A DNA stretch of 64,000 bases from CBDBGD01 sp965205235 (GTDB taxonomy: Bacteria > Chloroflexota > Dehalococcoidia > Lucifugimonadales > UBA1127), in assembly GCA_965205235.1 (NCBI GenBank), contig CBDBGD010000007.1, forward strand, positions 372,001 through 436,000. Direction: 5' to 3'. The notes under the pieces were generated by a model, which did no database searches, was not told where the DNA came from, and saw only the letters and a program-made list of their open reading frames with translations. This document shows positions 34,932-43,254 of this stretch, piece by piece (positions within the stretch are counted from its first letter, which is position 1; every line of letters begins with the position of its first letter). A program made the position numbers and the translations under genes.

Positions 34932-35017
34932 GCCGAAGTGGCGGAACGGTAGACGCGGCGGTCTCAAAAACCGCTGGGGGCAACCCCGTGCTGGTTCGAC
35001 TCCGGCCTTCGGCACCA
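34932..35017 (+). tRNA. tRNA-Leu (anticodon CAA)
   Basis: Class II tRNA with long variable arm. Acceptor stem GCCGAAG/CTTCGGC, anticodon stem GCGGT/ACCGC with loop CTCAAAA, discriminator A, encoded CCA. 11 bases after tRNA-Gly, so the two are co-transcribed. Confidence 0.97.
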
Positions 35018-35084
35018 CCTTGCCCAAACTCGTATCCGAGCGATGGGGCTGTCGGCCCGGACGCCGACACTGACGAGGCGCACC

Positions 35085-35273
35085 ATGTTTCGATACGCAC
35101 CGATACCGATGGACAAGGGCAGCCAGCCCCCCATGGTCTGCCCCCACTGCGAGGGCAAGATCCGCTCCTTCGACTCGGAGTACAGCCAGGCCCAGGCGGA
35201 GACCATCGTCGTCGTGCTGTGCCCCCACTGCCACAAGGTGCTCGGCATCGTCAACCATTCGTGCGAGGACTAG
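35085..35273 (+). CDS. Small zinc-ribbon protein
   Basis: 62 residues from ATG 35085. Two CPHC pairs (about residues 18-21 and 46-49) form a zinc ribbon, with a short acidic tail NHSCED. The second half, IVVVLCPHCHKVLGIVNHS, is a recurrent small-protein pattern in Chloroflexota-type genomes. No function is known. The start further upstream is unlikely because it would run into tRNA-Leu. Its stop overlaps that of the convergent nhaA. Confidence 0.6.
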   Translation: MFRYAPIPMDKGSQPPMVCPHCEGKIRSFDSEYSQAQAETIVVVLCPHCHKVLGIVNHSCED

Positions 35274-36613
35274 CGCGCGCGGCCGGTGAGGCGCAGGAAC
35301 GCGTACCCCGTGACCCCCGCGACGAGCGAAGCGGCAAAGACGCCCATCTTCGCCTGGTCCACCACGGCGGGGTCATCGAAGGCGATGCCCGACACGAAGA
35401 TGGCGACGGTGAACCCGATGCCCGCCAGGAACCCCGCCCCCAGCACGTGCCGCCACCCAACCCCCGTGGGAAGCTGCCCGATGCCCAGCCGGACGGCCAG
35501 CCACGTCATGCCCAGCACGCCCAGCGGGTTCCCGAGCAGCAGCCCCGCCGCGACGCCCAGCGTGACCCGGCTGGAGGCGGCATCGGACAGCGTGTCCGAC
35601 GTGAACACGATGCCGGCGTTGGCCAGCGCGAAGAGCGGCAGCACGGCGAAGCTCACCCACGGGTGGACGACCCTCTCCAGGCGCTCCATGGGCCCCTCCG
35701 TGCCCCGGCTGAGCCTTTCGATCTGCGCGAGGACGGCCTGCGCCTTCTCCTCGTCGTTGTTCTCCATCGCCAGCCGGTAGTCGTGCAGCAGGTCCTCCAC
35801 GGCGGAGGCGTAGTCCCGGCGGTGGAGGTACGGCTCGGTGGGGATGATGGCGGCCACCATGACCCCCATCAGCGTGGCGTGGATGCCGGACTCCAGGAAG
35901 AACTGCCACATCACCACGCACAGGATGAGGTAGAAGCCCAGCGACCGAATGCCCACCCGTATGCAGCCGGCCATCACGGCGAACAGCCCCAGCCCCAGGC
36001 CCAGGTTCGTCCAGTCGATCATGTCCGTGTAGAAGGTGGCGATGATGGCGATGGCGCCCAGGTCGTCGACCACCGCGAGGCCCAGGAGGAACACCCGCAG
36101 CTCGGCGGGCACCCGTCGCCCGAGGAGCGCCAGCACGCCGAGGGCGAAGGCGATGTCTGTCGCCATCGGCACGCCCCAGCCGACCAGGTCGCCGCCCGAC
36201 ATGTTGAACAGGACGTAGATGAGCGCCGGCGTGGCCATCCCGCCGACTGCCGCGACGACAGGCAGGGCGGCCTTCCTGACCGACGAGAGCTCGCCGTGGA
36301 GCAGCTCCCGCTTGATCTCCAGGCCGACGACGAAGAAGAAGACGGCCATGAGACCGTCGTTCACCAGGTGCCCCAGGTCCTCCGAGATCGCGAAGATGTG
36401 GATGTCGAACGAGATGTAGGTGTGCCAGAAGTCCACGTACGAGTCCGACCACGGGGAGTTGGCCCAGCCCAGGGCCGCGGCCGTGGCCAGCAGCAGGACG
36501 CCCGCGCCCACCTCCTCCGTGTGGATGAAGTGCTGGATGGGGGCGCGCAGCGCCCTGACCAGGTAGGCCGGCTCCCTCAGGGGCCTCGGAATCTTCCGAG
36601 GGCTATCGCTCAC
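35270..36613 (-). CDS. nhaA: Na+/H+ antiporter NhaA
   Basis: 447 residues from GTG 36613 with GAGGAG seven bases upstream. About twelve transmembrane helices; the two adjacent aspartates of the ion-binding site appear in LGLAVVDDLGAIAIIA. HTEEVGAGVLLLATAAALGWANS near the start (about residues 30-52) is typical. The protein exchanges sodium for protons across the cytoplasmic membrane. Between helices there is a 50-residue charged insertion (about 290-350) longer than in E. coli NhaA. Confidence 0.95.
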   Translation of the reverse strand: MSDSPRKIPRPLREPAYLVRALRAPIQHFIHTEEVGAGVLLLATAAALGWANSPWSDSYVDFWHTYISFDIHIFAISEDLGHLVNDGLMAVFFFVVGLEIKRELLHGELSSVRKAALPVVAAVGGMATPALIYVLFNMSGGDLVGWGVPMATDIAFALGVLALLGRRVPAELRVFLLGLAVVDDLGAIAIIATFYTDMIDWTNLGLGLGLFAVMAGCIRVGIRSLGFYLILCVVMWQFFLESGIHATLMGVMVAAIIPTEPYLHRRDYASAVEDLLHDYRLAMENNDEEKAQAVLAQIERLSRGTEGPMERLERVVHPWVSFAVLPLFALANAGIVFTSDTLSDAASSRVTLGVAAGLLLGNPLGVLGMTWLAVRLGIGQLPTGVGWRHVLGAGFLAGIGFTVAIFVSGIAFDDPAVVDQAKMGVFAASLVAGVTGYAFLRLTGRAR

Positions 36614-36853
36614 TGACCACTCCTCGCATCGGGTTGAGCCAAGCTGCACGGGCAGGGCCCCGGCGAGAAAGCATACACGAGAACCGGCGGGCGCCGCCAA
36701 TCCGCCGCTGCCTCTGCGAGCGGGGTGCTATCATGCCGTGAGGAGCGCCGCGGTCGGCCCGCCGGTCGGCCGCAGGCTGACTCCGCCCCTCGTCCGCGGA
36801 CACGGACGCCGGAGCCCTCGCGGTGAGCCATCCAACGCCAGAGGAGCCGCCCC

Positions 36854-38269
36854 ATGGAAAGAGAGCCCGAACACTCCGAGATCGCACAGGACGCCACCGG
36901 CGGCGGAAGCCACCTGCCTCGGGCGATCTCACTGCGTGAGGCCGCCCAGATTGCAGGCAGAGTGCAGAAGCTGGTCAAGGCGGGCAGAGAGCACTCCGCC
37001 TGGGAGCTGATGCGGCACCTCCACCCCGCCGACATGGGAAGCATCGTGGCGGGCCTTCCGGGGGCCAGCCGGGACGCGCTGCTGCACATCATGGCGCCGG
37101 AGACCCTGGTGTGGATGCTGCGCCAGACCAACCCCCTCGTCGCCGCTCGCGTGGGGACGCGCCTGGGCGCCAGGACGCTCACCTTCGCACTCAGCCAGGT
37201 CCACCCGACCCAGGCGATATCTGCGCTCCGTCGGATACCTGCGTGGCGACGGCACGAGGTGGCCCGCGGCCTCGAGCAGCCCTCGGAGGCCGGAGGGCTT
37301 CTCGGGCACCAGCCCAACACCGCCGCATCGCTCATGACCACCGAGATGGCGACCGTCGACGTCGATGCCGCGGCCAGGGGGGCGCGTGAAAGCCTGGAGG
37401 CGCTGGGGGACGTCCGGCACAAGGTCACGCACGTCTACGCGGTGGCGGAGGGTGACAGGCTGGCGGGCCAGATCAGCATGGTGGACCTTGCCCTGGCCGA
37501 CGACGCGACCCCGGTGCGGGACATCGCCGCGCCGCCTGTGGCCACCGTTGCGACCGATACGCCCGCGGAGGAGTGCGTACGATTGCGGCGCCACTACAAC
37601 CTGACCCAGCTTCCGGTGCTGGACGGCGACCGGCTGATAGGCGCCGTGCTGCCGGAGGCGCTGCTGAGCGCCACGGTGGAGCAGGACACCCGCCAGATGG
37701 AGCGGGTGGCCAACGTGGACGGCGAGACCGTGGACGGCCCCCTGAGCAACTCGGTGCGGACACGCCTCCCCTGGCTCACGATAAACCTGGGCACCACGTT
37801 TCTCGCCGCGGGAACAATCGCTCTCTTCGAATCGACGCTGGCGCAGGTGGTGCTGCTGGCGGCGTTCCTGCCGGTGGTGGCCGGGCAGGGCGGCATCGGC
37901 GGCACCCAGACCCTGACGCTTATCGTGCGGGCCATCGCGCTGGGCGAGCTGGTGGGCATCACGGCGCAACGGCTGCTGATACGTGAAGCCGCCCTTGGCC
38001 TGCTGCACGGCATCTGCCTGGGCGTACTGGTCGCCGCCATCGCCATAGCCTGGACGCAGAACCTGGGCCTGGGTCTTGTGCTTGGCCTTGCGATGCTGGG
38101 CAACATGGTCATTGCGGGCTCGGTGGGAGCGGGGGTGCCGCTGCTGATGCGGCGCGTGGGGCTGGACCCGGCGGTCGCGTCGGCCGTCGTGGTCACCACG
38201 TTCACGGACGTCTTCGGCTTCCTCCTGTTCCTCGGCATCGCAACCGCCGCCATCAGCCTCATCCAGTAG
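36854..38269 (+). CDS. mgtE: MgtE-family magnesium transporter
   Basis: 471 residues, GAGGAG upstream of ATG 36854. N-terminal helical superhelix domain (residues 25-150), two CBS domains (about 165-285; TAASLMTTEMATVD and LPVLDGDRLIGAV), then five transmembrane helices with the pore motif LLAAFLPVVAGQGGIGGTQT. MgtE is a channel gated by magnesium through the N and CBS domains. The usual P-x-x-x-G-N-x-G pore signature is changed to PVVAGQGGIGGTQ, as in many bacterial members. No M-box riboswitch was recognised upstream. Confidence 0.92.
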   Translation: MEREPEHSEIAQDATGGGSHLPRAISLREAAQIAGRVQKLVKAGREHSAWELMRHLHPADMGSIVAGLPGASRDALLHIMAPETLVWMLRQTNPLVAARVGTRLGARTLTFALSQVHPTQAISALRRIPAWRRHEVARGLEQPSEAGGLLGHQPNTAASLMTTEMATVDVDAAARGARESLEALGDVRHKVTHVYAVAEGDRLAGQISMVDLALADDATPVRDIAAPPVATVATDTPAEECVRLRRHYNLTQLPVLDGDRLIGAVLPEALLSATVEQDTRQMERVANVDGETVDGPLSNSVRTRLPWLTINLGTTFLAAGTIALFESTLAQVVLLAAFLPVVAGQGGIGGTQTLTLIVRAIALGELVGITAQRLLIREAALGLLHGICLGVLVAAIAIAWTQNLGLGLVLGLAMLGNMVIAGSVGAGVPLLMRRVGLDPAVASAVVVTTFTDVFGFLLFLGIATAAISLIQ

Positions 38270-38373
38270 CCGACCGGGGGGATGGCGGCCGCGCGCTGGC
38301 GGGGGCCGCGACACGCGTCGCACCGCGCGGCGCTGGGAAGATGTGAACCCATCGCGCCCTCCCCTCACGCAAA

Positions 38374-38390
38374 TATGAGTTTTTCTCATA
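38374..38390. promoter_or_regulatory. Small palindrome upstream of the 38527 gene
   Basis: TATGAG (38374-38379) and CTCATA (38385-38390) around TTTTT, directly before a TTGACC box (38395-38400). It could be an operator or a weak terminator for mgtE. Confidence 0.3.
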
Positions 38391-38526
38391 GTCATTGACC
38401 TACCCCGAATTGGCCTTCTACGCTCCCCGTACCGCGGCGGGGTGTGCCGTGGAGACGGCAATCTCCATTGGGTCCGCTGCTGGCGCTCTGCTGCGGCGCG
38501 ATCGAGTAGAGGGAAGGGAGGAAGTT

Positions 38527-39060
38527 ATGGAGCAATTCCGTGAGGAGTTGTATCGACACCTCAAGACATTTCGCCCGAAGCAATCCCCGACACTCCCGGT
38601 GACTGTTACGGGGCATCCGTGCCCCGGATTGACCGTAGCGTATCGATCGGGCAAAAGGCCTGCGGGACCGGAGGAGATAATCAAGGAGGTGTCCAAGTTC
38701 GGCGCATCGGGTACAGCGGGAGCTGCTGTCGGTGCCATGAGCGGCGTGGTTATCGGTAAGCTGCTGTTCGGCACTACCGTGGCGCGAGTTGGAGTGGCGT
38801 CCGCAGGGGTGGGCGTTGGAGTTCCAGTGCTCGCTCCGCTTGCTCTCGTCGGGGCCTTGGCTGGTACTGCCGCCTATGGATTCTACAGACTGGGCAGGTG
38901 GAAGGCTGACAAGGAGGTCGCCGAGGCGTTCGCGAAGGAACTCGTCACGCACATGACCGGATTCACCCCCGTAGCCGAATGGCCGAGCGTCGAGGTGTAT
39001 CTGTCTCTGCCCGAGCTAGGCCTCTCAGCGCTATGGCAACCGAGAATGGAGGGGGCATAG
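38527..39060 (+). CDS. Hypothetical protein with glycine-rich hydrophobic hairpin
   Basis: 177 residues from ATG 38527, supported by AGGGAGGAAG upstream. The middle (residues 60-125) is a Gly/Ala/Val-rich hydrophobic region broken once, which could form two membrane helices; N- and C-terminal parts are soluble. One base after its stop lies the GTG of the next gene, so the pair is translationally linked. Family not recognised. The paired gene has a DUF6232-like protein, which suggests both act at the membrane. Confidence 0.65.
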   Translation: MEQFREELYRHLKTFRPKQSPTLPVTVTGHPCPGLTVAYRSGKRPAGPEEIIKEVSKFGASGTAGAAVGAMSGVVIGKLLFGTTVARVGVASAGVGVGVPVLAPLALVGALAGTAAYGFYRLGRWKADKEVAEAFAKELVTHMTGFTPVAEWPSVEVYLSLPELGLSALWQPRMEGA

Positions 39061-39061
39061 C

Positions 39062-39631
39062 GTGGGAACCGAGATGGAGAACCCGGAGCCATCGTTCAGC
39101 CAGGAGGCCGTTGAAGGCGAGCGGGTCCTCTTTGACAAGGGCGGGCTAAAGGTGACCCAGTACCGCTTCGTTGTAGAGCGGACAGTCTACGCGATGCAGA
39201 ACATCACCTCGATACAGCATGAGATAGATCAGCCCCCAACGCCCCCAACACCTCCACCGCCTGAGACACCCCGAGACGATCACTATCGCATCTGGGGCTG
39301 GATTGGCCTCGGGGCTTGCATCCTTAGCATTCCCATCTTTGGTGCTTCTCAGGTGGTTGCAGGCATCTTGGTCTTGGTCGTAGGTATTGCGCTGCTCGCG
39401 TATGCCATTGGGGGCGGGATGGATATGCTTCCCGACTTCCTAAGTGACCTCCACGTCCCCCCGCAACCTCCACCGGTGCCGCCAAGGCCAGCAACGCCTC
39501 CCGCAAGGCACACGGTGAAGCTGACTTCCGCAGCGGGAGAAACAAGCGCATTCTCAACCACGGATGGGGAGTTTGTCGCTGAGGTCCTGTCCGCCCTGAA
39601 TCAGGCAATGGTCACCGATCGCCCCAAGTAG
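39062..39631 (+). CDS. DUF6232-like membrane protein
   Basis: 189 residues, GTG start 39062 one base after the preceding stop. N-terminal KVTQYRFVVERTVYAMQNIT then SIQ, the pattern of DUF6232 proteins; a Pro-rich linker; two transmembrane helices (about 78-122, IWGWIGLGACILSIPIFG); another Pro-rich linker and a soluble C-terminal strand-rich part. Function unknown. Probably works with the hydrophobic protein encoded just upstream. Confidence 0.7.
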   Translation: MGTEMENPEPSFSQEAVEGERVLFDKGGLKVTQYRFVVERTVYAMQNITSIQHEIDQPPTPPTPPPPETPRDDHYRIWGWIGLGACILSIPIFGASQVVAGILVLVVGIALLAYAIGGGMDMLPDFLSDLHVPPQPPPVPPRPATPPARHTVKLTSAAGETSAFSTTDGEFVAEVLSALNQAMVTDRPK

Positions 39632-39697
39632 CAGAGAGGGTCCAGTCACAAGGACCACCGGAGTTTTCGGTCCCGCTCTAACAGGCCGTGGCCGGAG

Positions 39698-39892
39698 CTA
39701 AGCCTTGATGCACGCCCGGATTGCATCCTTGTAGTGAGGAGGACACGGCGGCGCGCCCGCGCCCATCCCCGTGTTCCACGCCTTCCTGCTCGTTAGCCCC
39801 ATCTCCCGCTTCACCTCGGCTATCCAGCACGTCCTTACGGTCCGGCCGGTCTTCTGTCGTACACACTTCACTATCTGTGCATAGGTTGGCAT
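39698..39892 (-). CDS. Conserved short protein (about 65 residues)
   Basis: 64 residues from ATG 39892 with GGGAGGGAG upstream. TYAQIVKCVRQKTGRTVRTC then WIAEVKREMGL resembles a frequent short bacterial protein that reads roughly ...I..wVrq..Gf.pKTCWIAhvKEl.gL... and ends in CPPxxxxAI; here CPPHYKDAIRACIKA. These are usually annotated hypothetical. Lies alone near the edge of the accessory region. Confidence 0.65.
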   Translation of the reverse strand: MPTYAQIVKCVRQKTGRTVRTCWIAEVKREMGLTSRKAWNTGMGAGAPPCPPHYKDAIRACIKA

Positions 39893-39964
39893 GGGTCTCC
39901 CTCCCTGGGGTGGCGAGGTCTAGAGTACCATCTTCCCCGGCGCCCTCGCTCGCGCCCATCGTGC

Positions 39965-40013
39965 TGGAATCGCCAGGGCCGCACGGCCTACGATGGCTAC
40001 GCGCTGCCCGGTG
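39965..40013 (+). repeat. Partial duplicate of the tRNA-Gln promoter and 5' end
   Basis: TGGAATCGCC, GCACGGCCTA and GCGCTGCCCGGTG occur in the same order and spacing (one-base slip) as at 40585-40634, 620 bases downstream. The copy has TACGAT where the tRNA promoter has TATAAT, and the tRNA body is absent, so it is a dead remnant. Confidence 0.65.
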
Positions 40014-40119
40014 ATACCGCCCCGTCCCCGGCAGCAGCCCCACGCTGACATCCGCCCCTATCCCCTCACCCCCTCCATCCCCTACCCTACCCCCATGCCC
40101 ACCCACACGCCCCATCCGC

Positions 40120-40166
40120 TCACCCTGAGCTTGCCTGTCCTGAGCCTGTCGAAGGGTCGAAGGGTC
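40120..40166 (-). repeat. Dispersed repeat, inverted relative of copies A and B
   Basis: On the minus strand it reads ACCCTTCGACAGGCTCAGG, then GCAAGCTCAGGGTGAG; the first block matches the start of the repeats at 7084 and 55315. The CCTCCGCAGG block is missing here. Confidence 0.6.
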
Positions 40167-40557
40167 ATGCTCCGCCCGTCGAAGGACGTGAGCGGCGACC
40201 GGACGCGCGCCACCGCAGCCTGCCACCCCAGGATGAGGGTGCAGGGCTCGCCCTGCTGCCTGCAGGTTGTTTCACACCCCCCATTTTCGGCCCATTTCCC
40301 TATCTGGACCTTGTTCCGCGGTTGTTCCGCGCGGGGTTTGTCCCCTATCTGCCGCCGACGACTCAATCCCGCGACTGCGAAACAACCTCCAAGCTACACC
40401 CCCCTCTCCGACGGCAAAGCAAAAGGACAATTCCAAGCTGCGCCCCATCCCGTCGCACAACAACCGCGATTCAACCGCAAAGCTGTTTCGGCGCTTCGCC
40501 GCGCCGCCTCAGGCACGGAAGGGCCGGGAAAAACGCGCGAACACAATTCAATGCAAC

Positions 40558-42276
40558 TCAAACCCGTCCCGCAGCGCCTCGCGATGGAATCGCCGGGGGC
40601 GCACGGCCTATAATGGCGGGTGCGCTGCCCGGTGGTGCAGCGGTAGCACAGGGGACTTTGGATCCCCTGACCCTGGTTCGAATCCAGGCCGGGCAGCCAC
40701 GCTTGACTGTAGACAGTACTGGCGCGGATAGAACGATCTCTTCAGAGTCACCCTTAGGGACACGGCTATCGTCTGGCATAGGAATGGTATAACGAATCGT
40801 CGCGCTCCCCGGCCTCACCAAGATTTCCTTGACGAATGACCTGACGAAGCTACGGGTCTCCGTGATGCCGCTCGTAGTAAGGAAGCTGTTCATCTCCCTA
40901 GCGTAGACGGCGATGGTGTCGACCTTGTCTAGGGAGGCCCGGCGCTCCGAGAGCAGTGCTCGCGCCTCCCCAGCTGCGACCTCGAGCTTGTCTTGGCGCG
41001 CTCGGTGCTCCCTGATGCGAGGAGCTATGTCCGAGAGCTCCAAGTCCGTGGTCTCTATGGCTTGGTAGAGCCTGGCCAGCCGGCGCTTCACATTCGCCAT
41101 CTCCCGCTCGATGCTCTCTAACATGCGGCGCTGCTCGCTCGCCATTCCGTCCATTTCCTCGTCTACCAGCTTCACGAGGTCTCGTATGTTGCTTTCGGTA
41201 AGGATGTTCTCCCTAATCTGGTCCATGATAAGCCTGTCAAAGCGCTTGGCGTTGAGCCTTGGAGCGTCGCAGGCGCTCCTGCCCCGTTTAAGCAGGGAGT
41301 TACAAACGTAGTAGGAGAACCTTCCGCTTTTGGATTCTTGGCCGGTAAGCGATCGGATGCACCTCGCGCACTTCACGATGCCGCTGAGGAGATAGGGGCT
41401 TGAAGTTCTTCTAGGATGGATCTTTGCCGGAGAGCGGGACCTTAGCAGATGGTCAACGCGGCTGAAACTCTCCTTAGATACGATCGCTGGGAAGGCGTTC
41501 TCCACTCGCACGTACGACGCGCTGTCCTTTCCGTTGGCTCCCCAGACTAGGGTGCCGGTGTAGACCTCGTTTCTAAGGATGAGGTGTACCATGTTCTTGG
41601 ACCATCGCTTTGCCATGGGGCTCGGGATCCCCTCCTCGTTCAGGTATCGAGTAATGTCCAAGGTGCTGAAACCGGACTCCGCCATACGGAACATACGTTG
41701 TACGAGGCTGTTGGCCGGTGGATCGACTTCAAGCTTAGGCCTCTTCTTGGCACCGTCTTGAACCATGACTTTGCGATACCCGTAAGGTGCCTTCCTCGCC
41801 ATCCAGAAACCTCGGGAGGCGGCCTCTCGCATCCCTCTAATCACCTCCTGTGCCAGGTTCTCACTGTAGAATTCGTCCACGCTCTCGATGATGGCCTCAA
41901 GGAGCTTGCCAGAGGGGGTATCGTCGGCCTGCTCGGTGATGGAGACGACGCGGATTCCCCTGCGCCTCAGCATCGACTTGAAGGCGACGGCGTGCTCGCG
42001 CTTCCGCGTAAACCTGGAGAACTTCCAGACCAGGATCTGCTTGAAGGGGGCCTCGGCCCTGGCGGCCTCGTCCAGCATCCTGCGAAACTGCGGCCGATCA
42101 GCGACGCGTCCGCTCTCGGCCTCGTCCACATATTCCCGGGCGACCAGATAACCGTTCCTGTTGGCGTAGTCCCTGAGCGCACGCAGCTGGGCCGCCACGG
42201 ACAGGTCCACGTCCTGCCGGTCGCTGGACACCCTGGCGTAGAGCGCCGCCGGCATCAGATCGAGTCGGTCGTTCAT
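40558..42276 (-). CDS. Large serine recombinase / integrase
   Basis: 572 residues from ATG 42276, which overlaps the stop of the RHH gene (ATGA). Resolvase domain with catalytic Ser17 in YARVSSDRQ; recombinase domain (GFWMARKAPYGYRKV, LNEEGIPSPMAKRW); zinc ribbon with CARC and two later Cys; coiled coil near residues 400-460. Such enzymes integrate and excise elements at short att sites. After about residue 525 the frame runs antisense through tRNA-Gln (GCPAWIRTRVRGS and on), so the last about 45 residues are probably a product of the integration junction. Confidence 0.92.
   Translation of the reverse strand: MNDRLDLMPAALYARVSSDRQDVDLSVAAQLRALRDYANRNGYLVAREYVDEAESGRVADRPQFRRMLDEAARAEAPFKQILVWKFSRFTRKREHAVAFKSMLRRRGIRVVSITEQADDTPSGKLLEAIIESVDEFYSENLAQEVIRGMREAASRGFWMARKAPYGYRKVMVQDGAKKRPKLEVDPPANSLVQRMFRMAESGFSTLDITRYLNEEGIPSPMAKRWSKNMVHLILRNEVYTGTLVWGANGKDSASYVRVENAFPAIVSKESFSRVDHLLRSRSPAKIHPRRTSSPYLLSGIVKCARCIRSLTGQESKSGRFSYYVCNSLLKRGRSACDAPRLNAKRFDRLIMDQIRENILTESNIRDLVKLVDEEMDGMASEQRRMLESIEREMANVKRRLARLYQAIETTDLELSDIAPRIREHRARQDKLEVAAGEARALLSERRASLDKVDTIAVYAREMNSFLTTSGITETRSFVRSFVKEILVRPGSATIRYTIPMPDDSRVPKGDSEEIVLSAPVLSTVKRGCPAWIRTRVRGSKVPCATAAPPGSAPAIIGRAPPAIPSRGAAGRV
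40585..40614 (+). promoter_or_regulatory. tRNA-Gln promoter
   Basis: Perfect -10 TATAAT at 40609-40614, with TGGAAT at 40585-40590 (18-base spacer) as a weak -35. The tRNA starts 12 bases downstream. Confidence 0.6.
40626..40699 (+). tRNA. tRNA-Gln (anticodon TTG)
   Basis: Acceptor stem TGCCCGG/CCGGGCA with discriminator G, anticodon stem GGGGA/TCCCC with loop CTTTGGA, T-loop GTTCGAATC, encoded CCA. The U1-A72 pair is typical of tRNA-Gln. The serine recombinase gene lies immediately beyond its 3' end on the other strand, so this tRNA is the likely integration target. Confidence 0.97.
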
Positions 42277-42500
42277 CGGTCTGCCCCCCTTCCATCTTCC
42301 CGTTCGGTTGTCGTGCGGGAACGCAGCCGCTCCAGCCGCTCCCGTCTGCGCCACTCCCTCTCCTCCATGAACAGGCGTATGCCCTGCCTGAGCAGCTCGC
42401 TCACGGACAGGTCGTCTTCCTTCATCACCCGCCGTACCTGCGCCTCCATATCGGGGGACAGGGAGAAGGTGATGGTCTTGGAGCGCCTGGGCGTGGTCAT
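42273..42500 (-). CDS. Ribbon-helix-helix (CopG/Arc-type) DNA-binding protein
   Basis: 75 residues, AGGAGAGAGC before ATG 42500. The core TITFSLSPDMEAQVRRVMKE then DDLSVSELLRQGIRLFM is a classic RHH fold: one DNA-contacting strand, then two helices. The tail is Arg/Glu-rich. Overlap with the recombinase start indicates coupled synthesis; it probably regulates the recombinase and itself through the palindrome at 42525-42549, or acts as an excision directionality factor (inference). Confidence 0.85.
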   Translation of the reverse strand: MTTPRRSKTITFSLSPDMEAQVRRVMKEDDLSVSELLRQGIRLFMEEREWRRRERLERLRSRTTTEREDGRGADR

Positions 42501-42524
42501 GCTCTCTCCTTTTGCTCTCTTCTG

Positions 42525-42549
42525 TAGTGCATAGTCTTAGTATACACTA
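42525..42549. promoter_or_regulatory. Operator palindrome upstream of the RHH-recombinase operon
   Basis: TAGTGCATA (42525-42533) and TATACACTA (42541-42549) form 9-bp arms with one mismatch around GTCTTAG. It lies 24 bases upstream of the RHH start codon, the usual place for an autoregulatory RHH site. Confidence 0.55.
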
Positions 42550-42788
42550 TCAGCATACCGCCTGCAACACTGCCTCGCAGCCTCCGTCCATGCGCCGCTG
42601 GGGGTCAGCTGGGGCAAGTGGGGAGTATTGGCTGACCGTTGGTCAAGAGTTGTCACATTACAGGAAGCAATTCTCACAGATGTACCGCTGGTACGTTGCC
42701 CCCATTCGAGCGACGCTGCTACACTCCATAGCAGCACAGAACACACGTTCTCCTAGCGATTGTACACCCTCCCGCCTCCGATGTTCCA
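42550..42788. other. Intergenic DNA between recombinase operon and HTH genes
   Basis: No gene supported. Divergent promoters for the minus-strand recombinase operon and the plus-strand HTH genes must lie here, but I see no consensus pair with confidence. Confidence 0.4.
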
Positions 42789-43025
42789 GTGAGAGTTTGC
42801 CCCTTGAGTAACGGCCTGACGAAGAAGCAGAACGAGATCCGGCTGCACGGCCTGCGCATCCTGGCCCGCATCATCGTGCGCGCCCATCTGGCCTCACTGA
42901 GAGAGGTGGATGCACGACGGAACGGCTCCGGCGTCTGCCCAGCCACCCACGATGCTCCCGGAGGGGACTCCACAGCGGACGCGGCGCAGGCTCTTCCCCC
43001 AGGGGAGGGCCGCCATGCCGGGTAG
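42789..43025 (+). CDS. Possible small basic protein
   Basis: Up to 78 codons from GTG 42789. Its first half (TKKQNEIRLHGLRILARIIV then RAHLASLREVDARR) is an amphipathic basic helix-rich stretch that looks protein-like; the second half is low in features and overlaps the ribosome site of the next gene by a few bases. No good Shine-Dalgarno. It may be the first gene of the HTH run. Family not recognised. Confidence 0.35.
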   Translation: MRVCPLSNGLTKKQNEIRLHGLRILARIIVRAHLASLREVDARRNGSGVCPATHDAPGGDSTADAAQALPPGEGRHAG

Positions 43026-43254
43026 GCGCCATCGCCCGAGGGTCCTGCTGAACGCCCGGGCGTTCTGGAGGCGCCTGGACCTCCTCCACTTGACCCAGAA
43101 CGAGCTGGCCCGCCGGGCGGGAGTCACGTCGGGCTACATCTCCCTGCTCGTCGCCGGCAGGCGATGCCCTTCGCCTGAGCTGCGAAGACGGCTCATGCAG
43201 GTCGTCGGCGTGACGAGCTTCCACGACCTGTTCATCGCAGAGGAGCTGCAGTGA
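43015..43254 (+). CDS. XRE-family HTH protein
   Basis: 79 residues from ATG 43015 with AGGGGAGGGC upstream. LDLLHLTQNELARRAGVTSG then YISLLVAGRRCPSPELRRRL is a full XRE helix-turn-helix followed by the usual dimerisation helix. Basic N-terminus (PGRRHRPRVLLNAR). Closely resembles the third HTH unit of the protein at 54227 (LSQNEVARRADISSGHLSQI). The TGA stop overlaps the GTG of the next gene. Confidence 0.85.
   Translation: MPGRRHRPRVLLNARAFWRRLDLLHLTQNELARRAGVTSGYISLLVAGRRCPSPELRRRLMQVVGVTSFHDLFIAEELQ

Larger units (their letters stand above)
39893..40557. other. Intergenic region with repeats and a partial tRNA-Gln duplication
   Basis: No gene supported on either strand. It contains a degenerate copy of the tRNA-Gln promoter and 5' end (39965-40013) and an inverted dispersed repeat (40120-40166). 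The rest is C/A-rich without visible coding periodicity. Confidence 0.55.

Noticed and set aside
34988..36616. 542-codon plus-strand frame opposite nhaA
   Set aside because: It begins inside tRNA-Leu and is antisense of NhaA.
36700..36853. M-box magnesium riboswitch before mgtE
   Set aside because: The interval is short and I see none of the conserved M-box sequence blocks.
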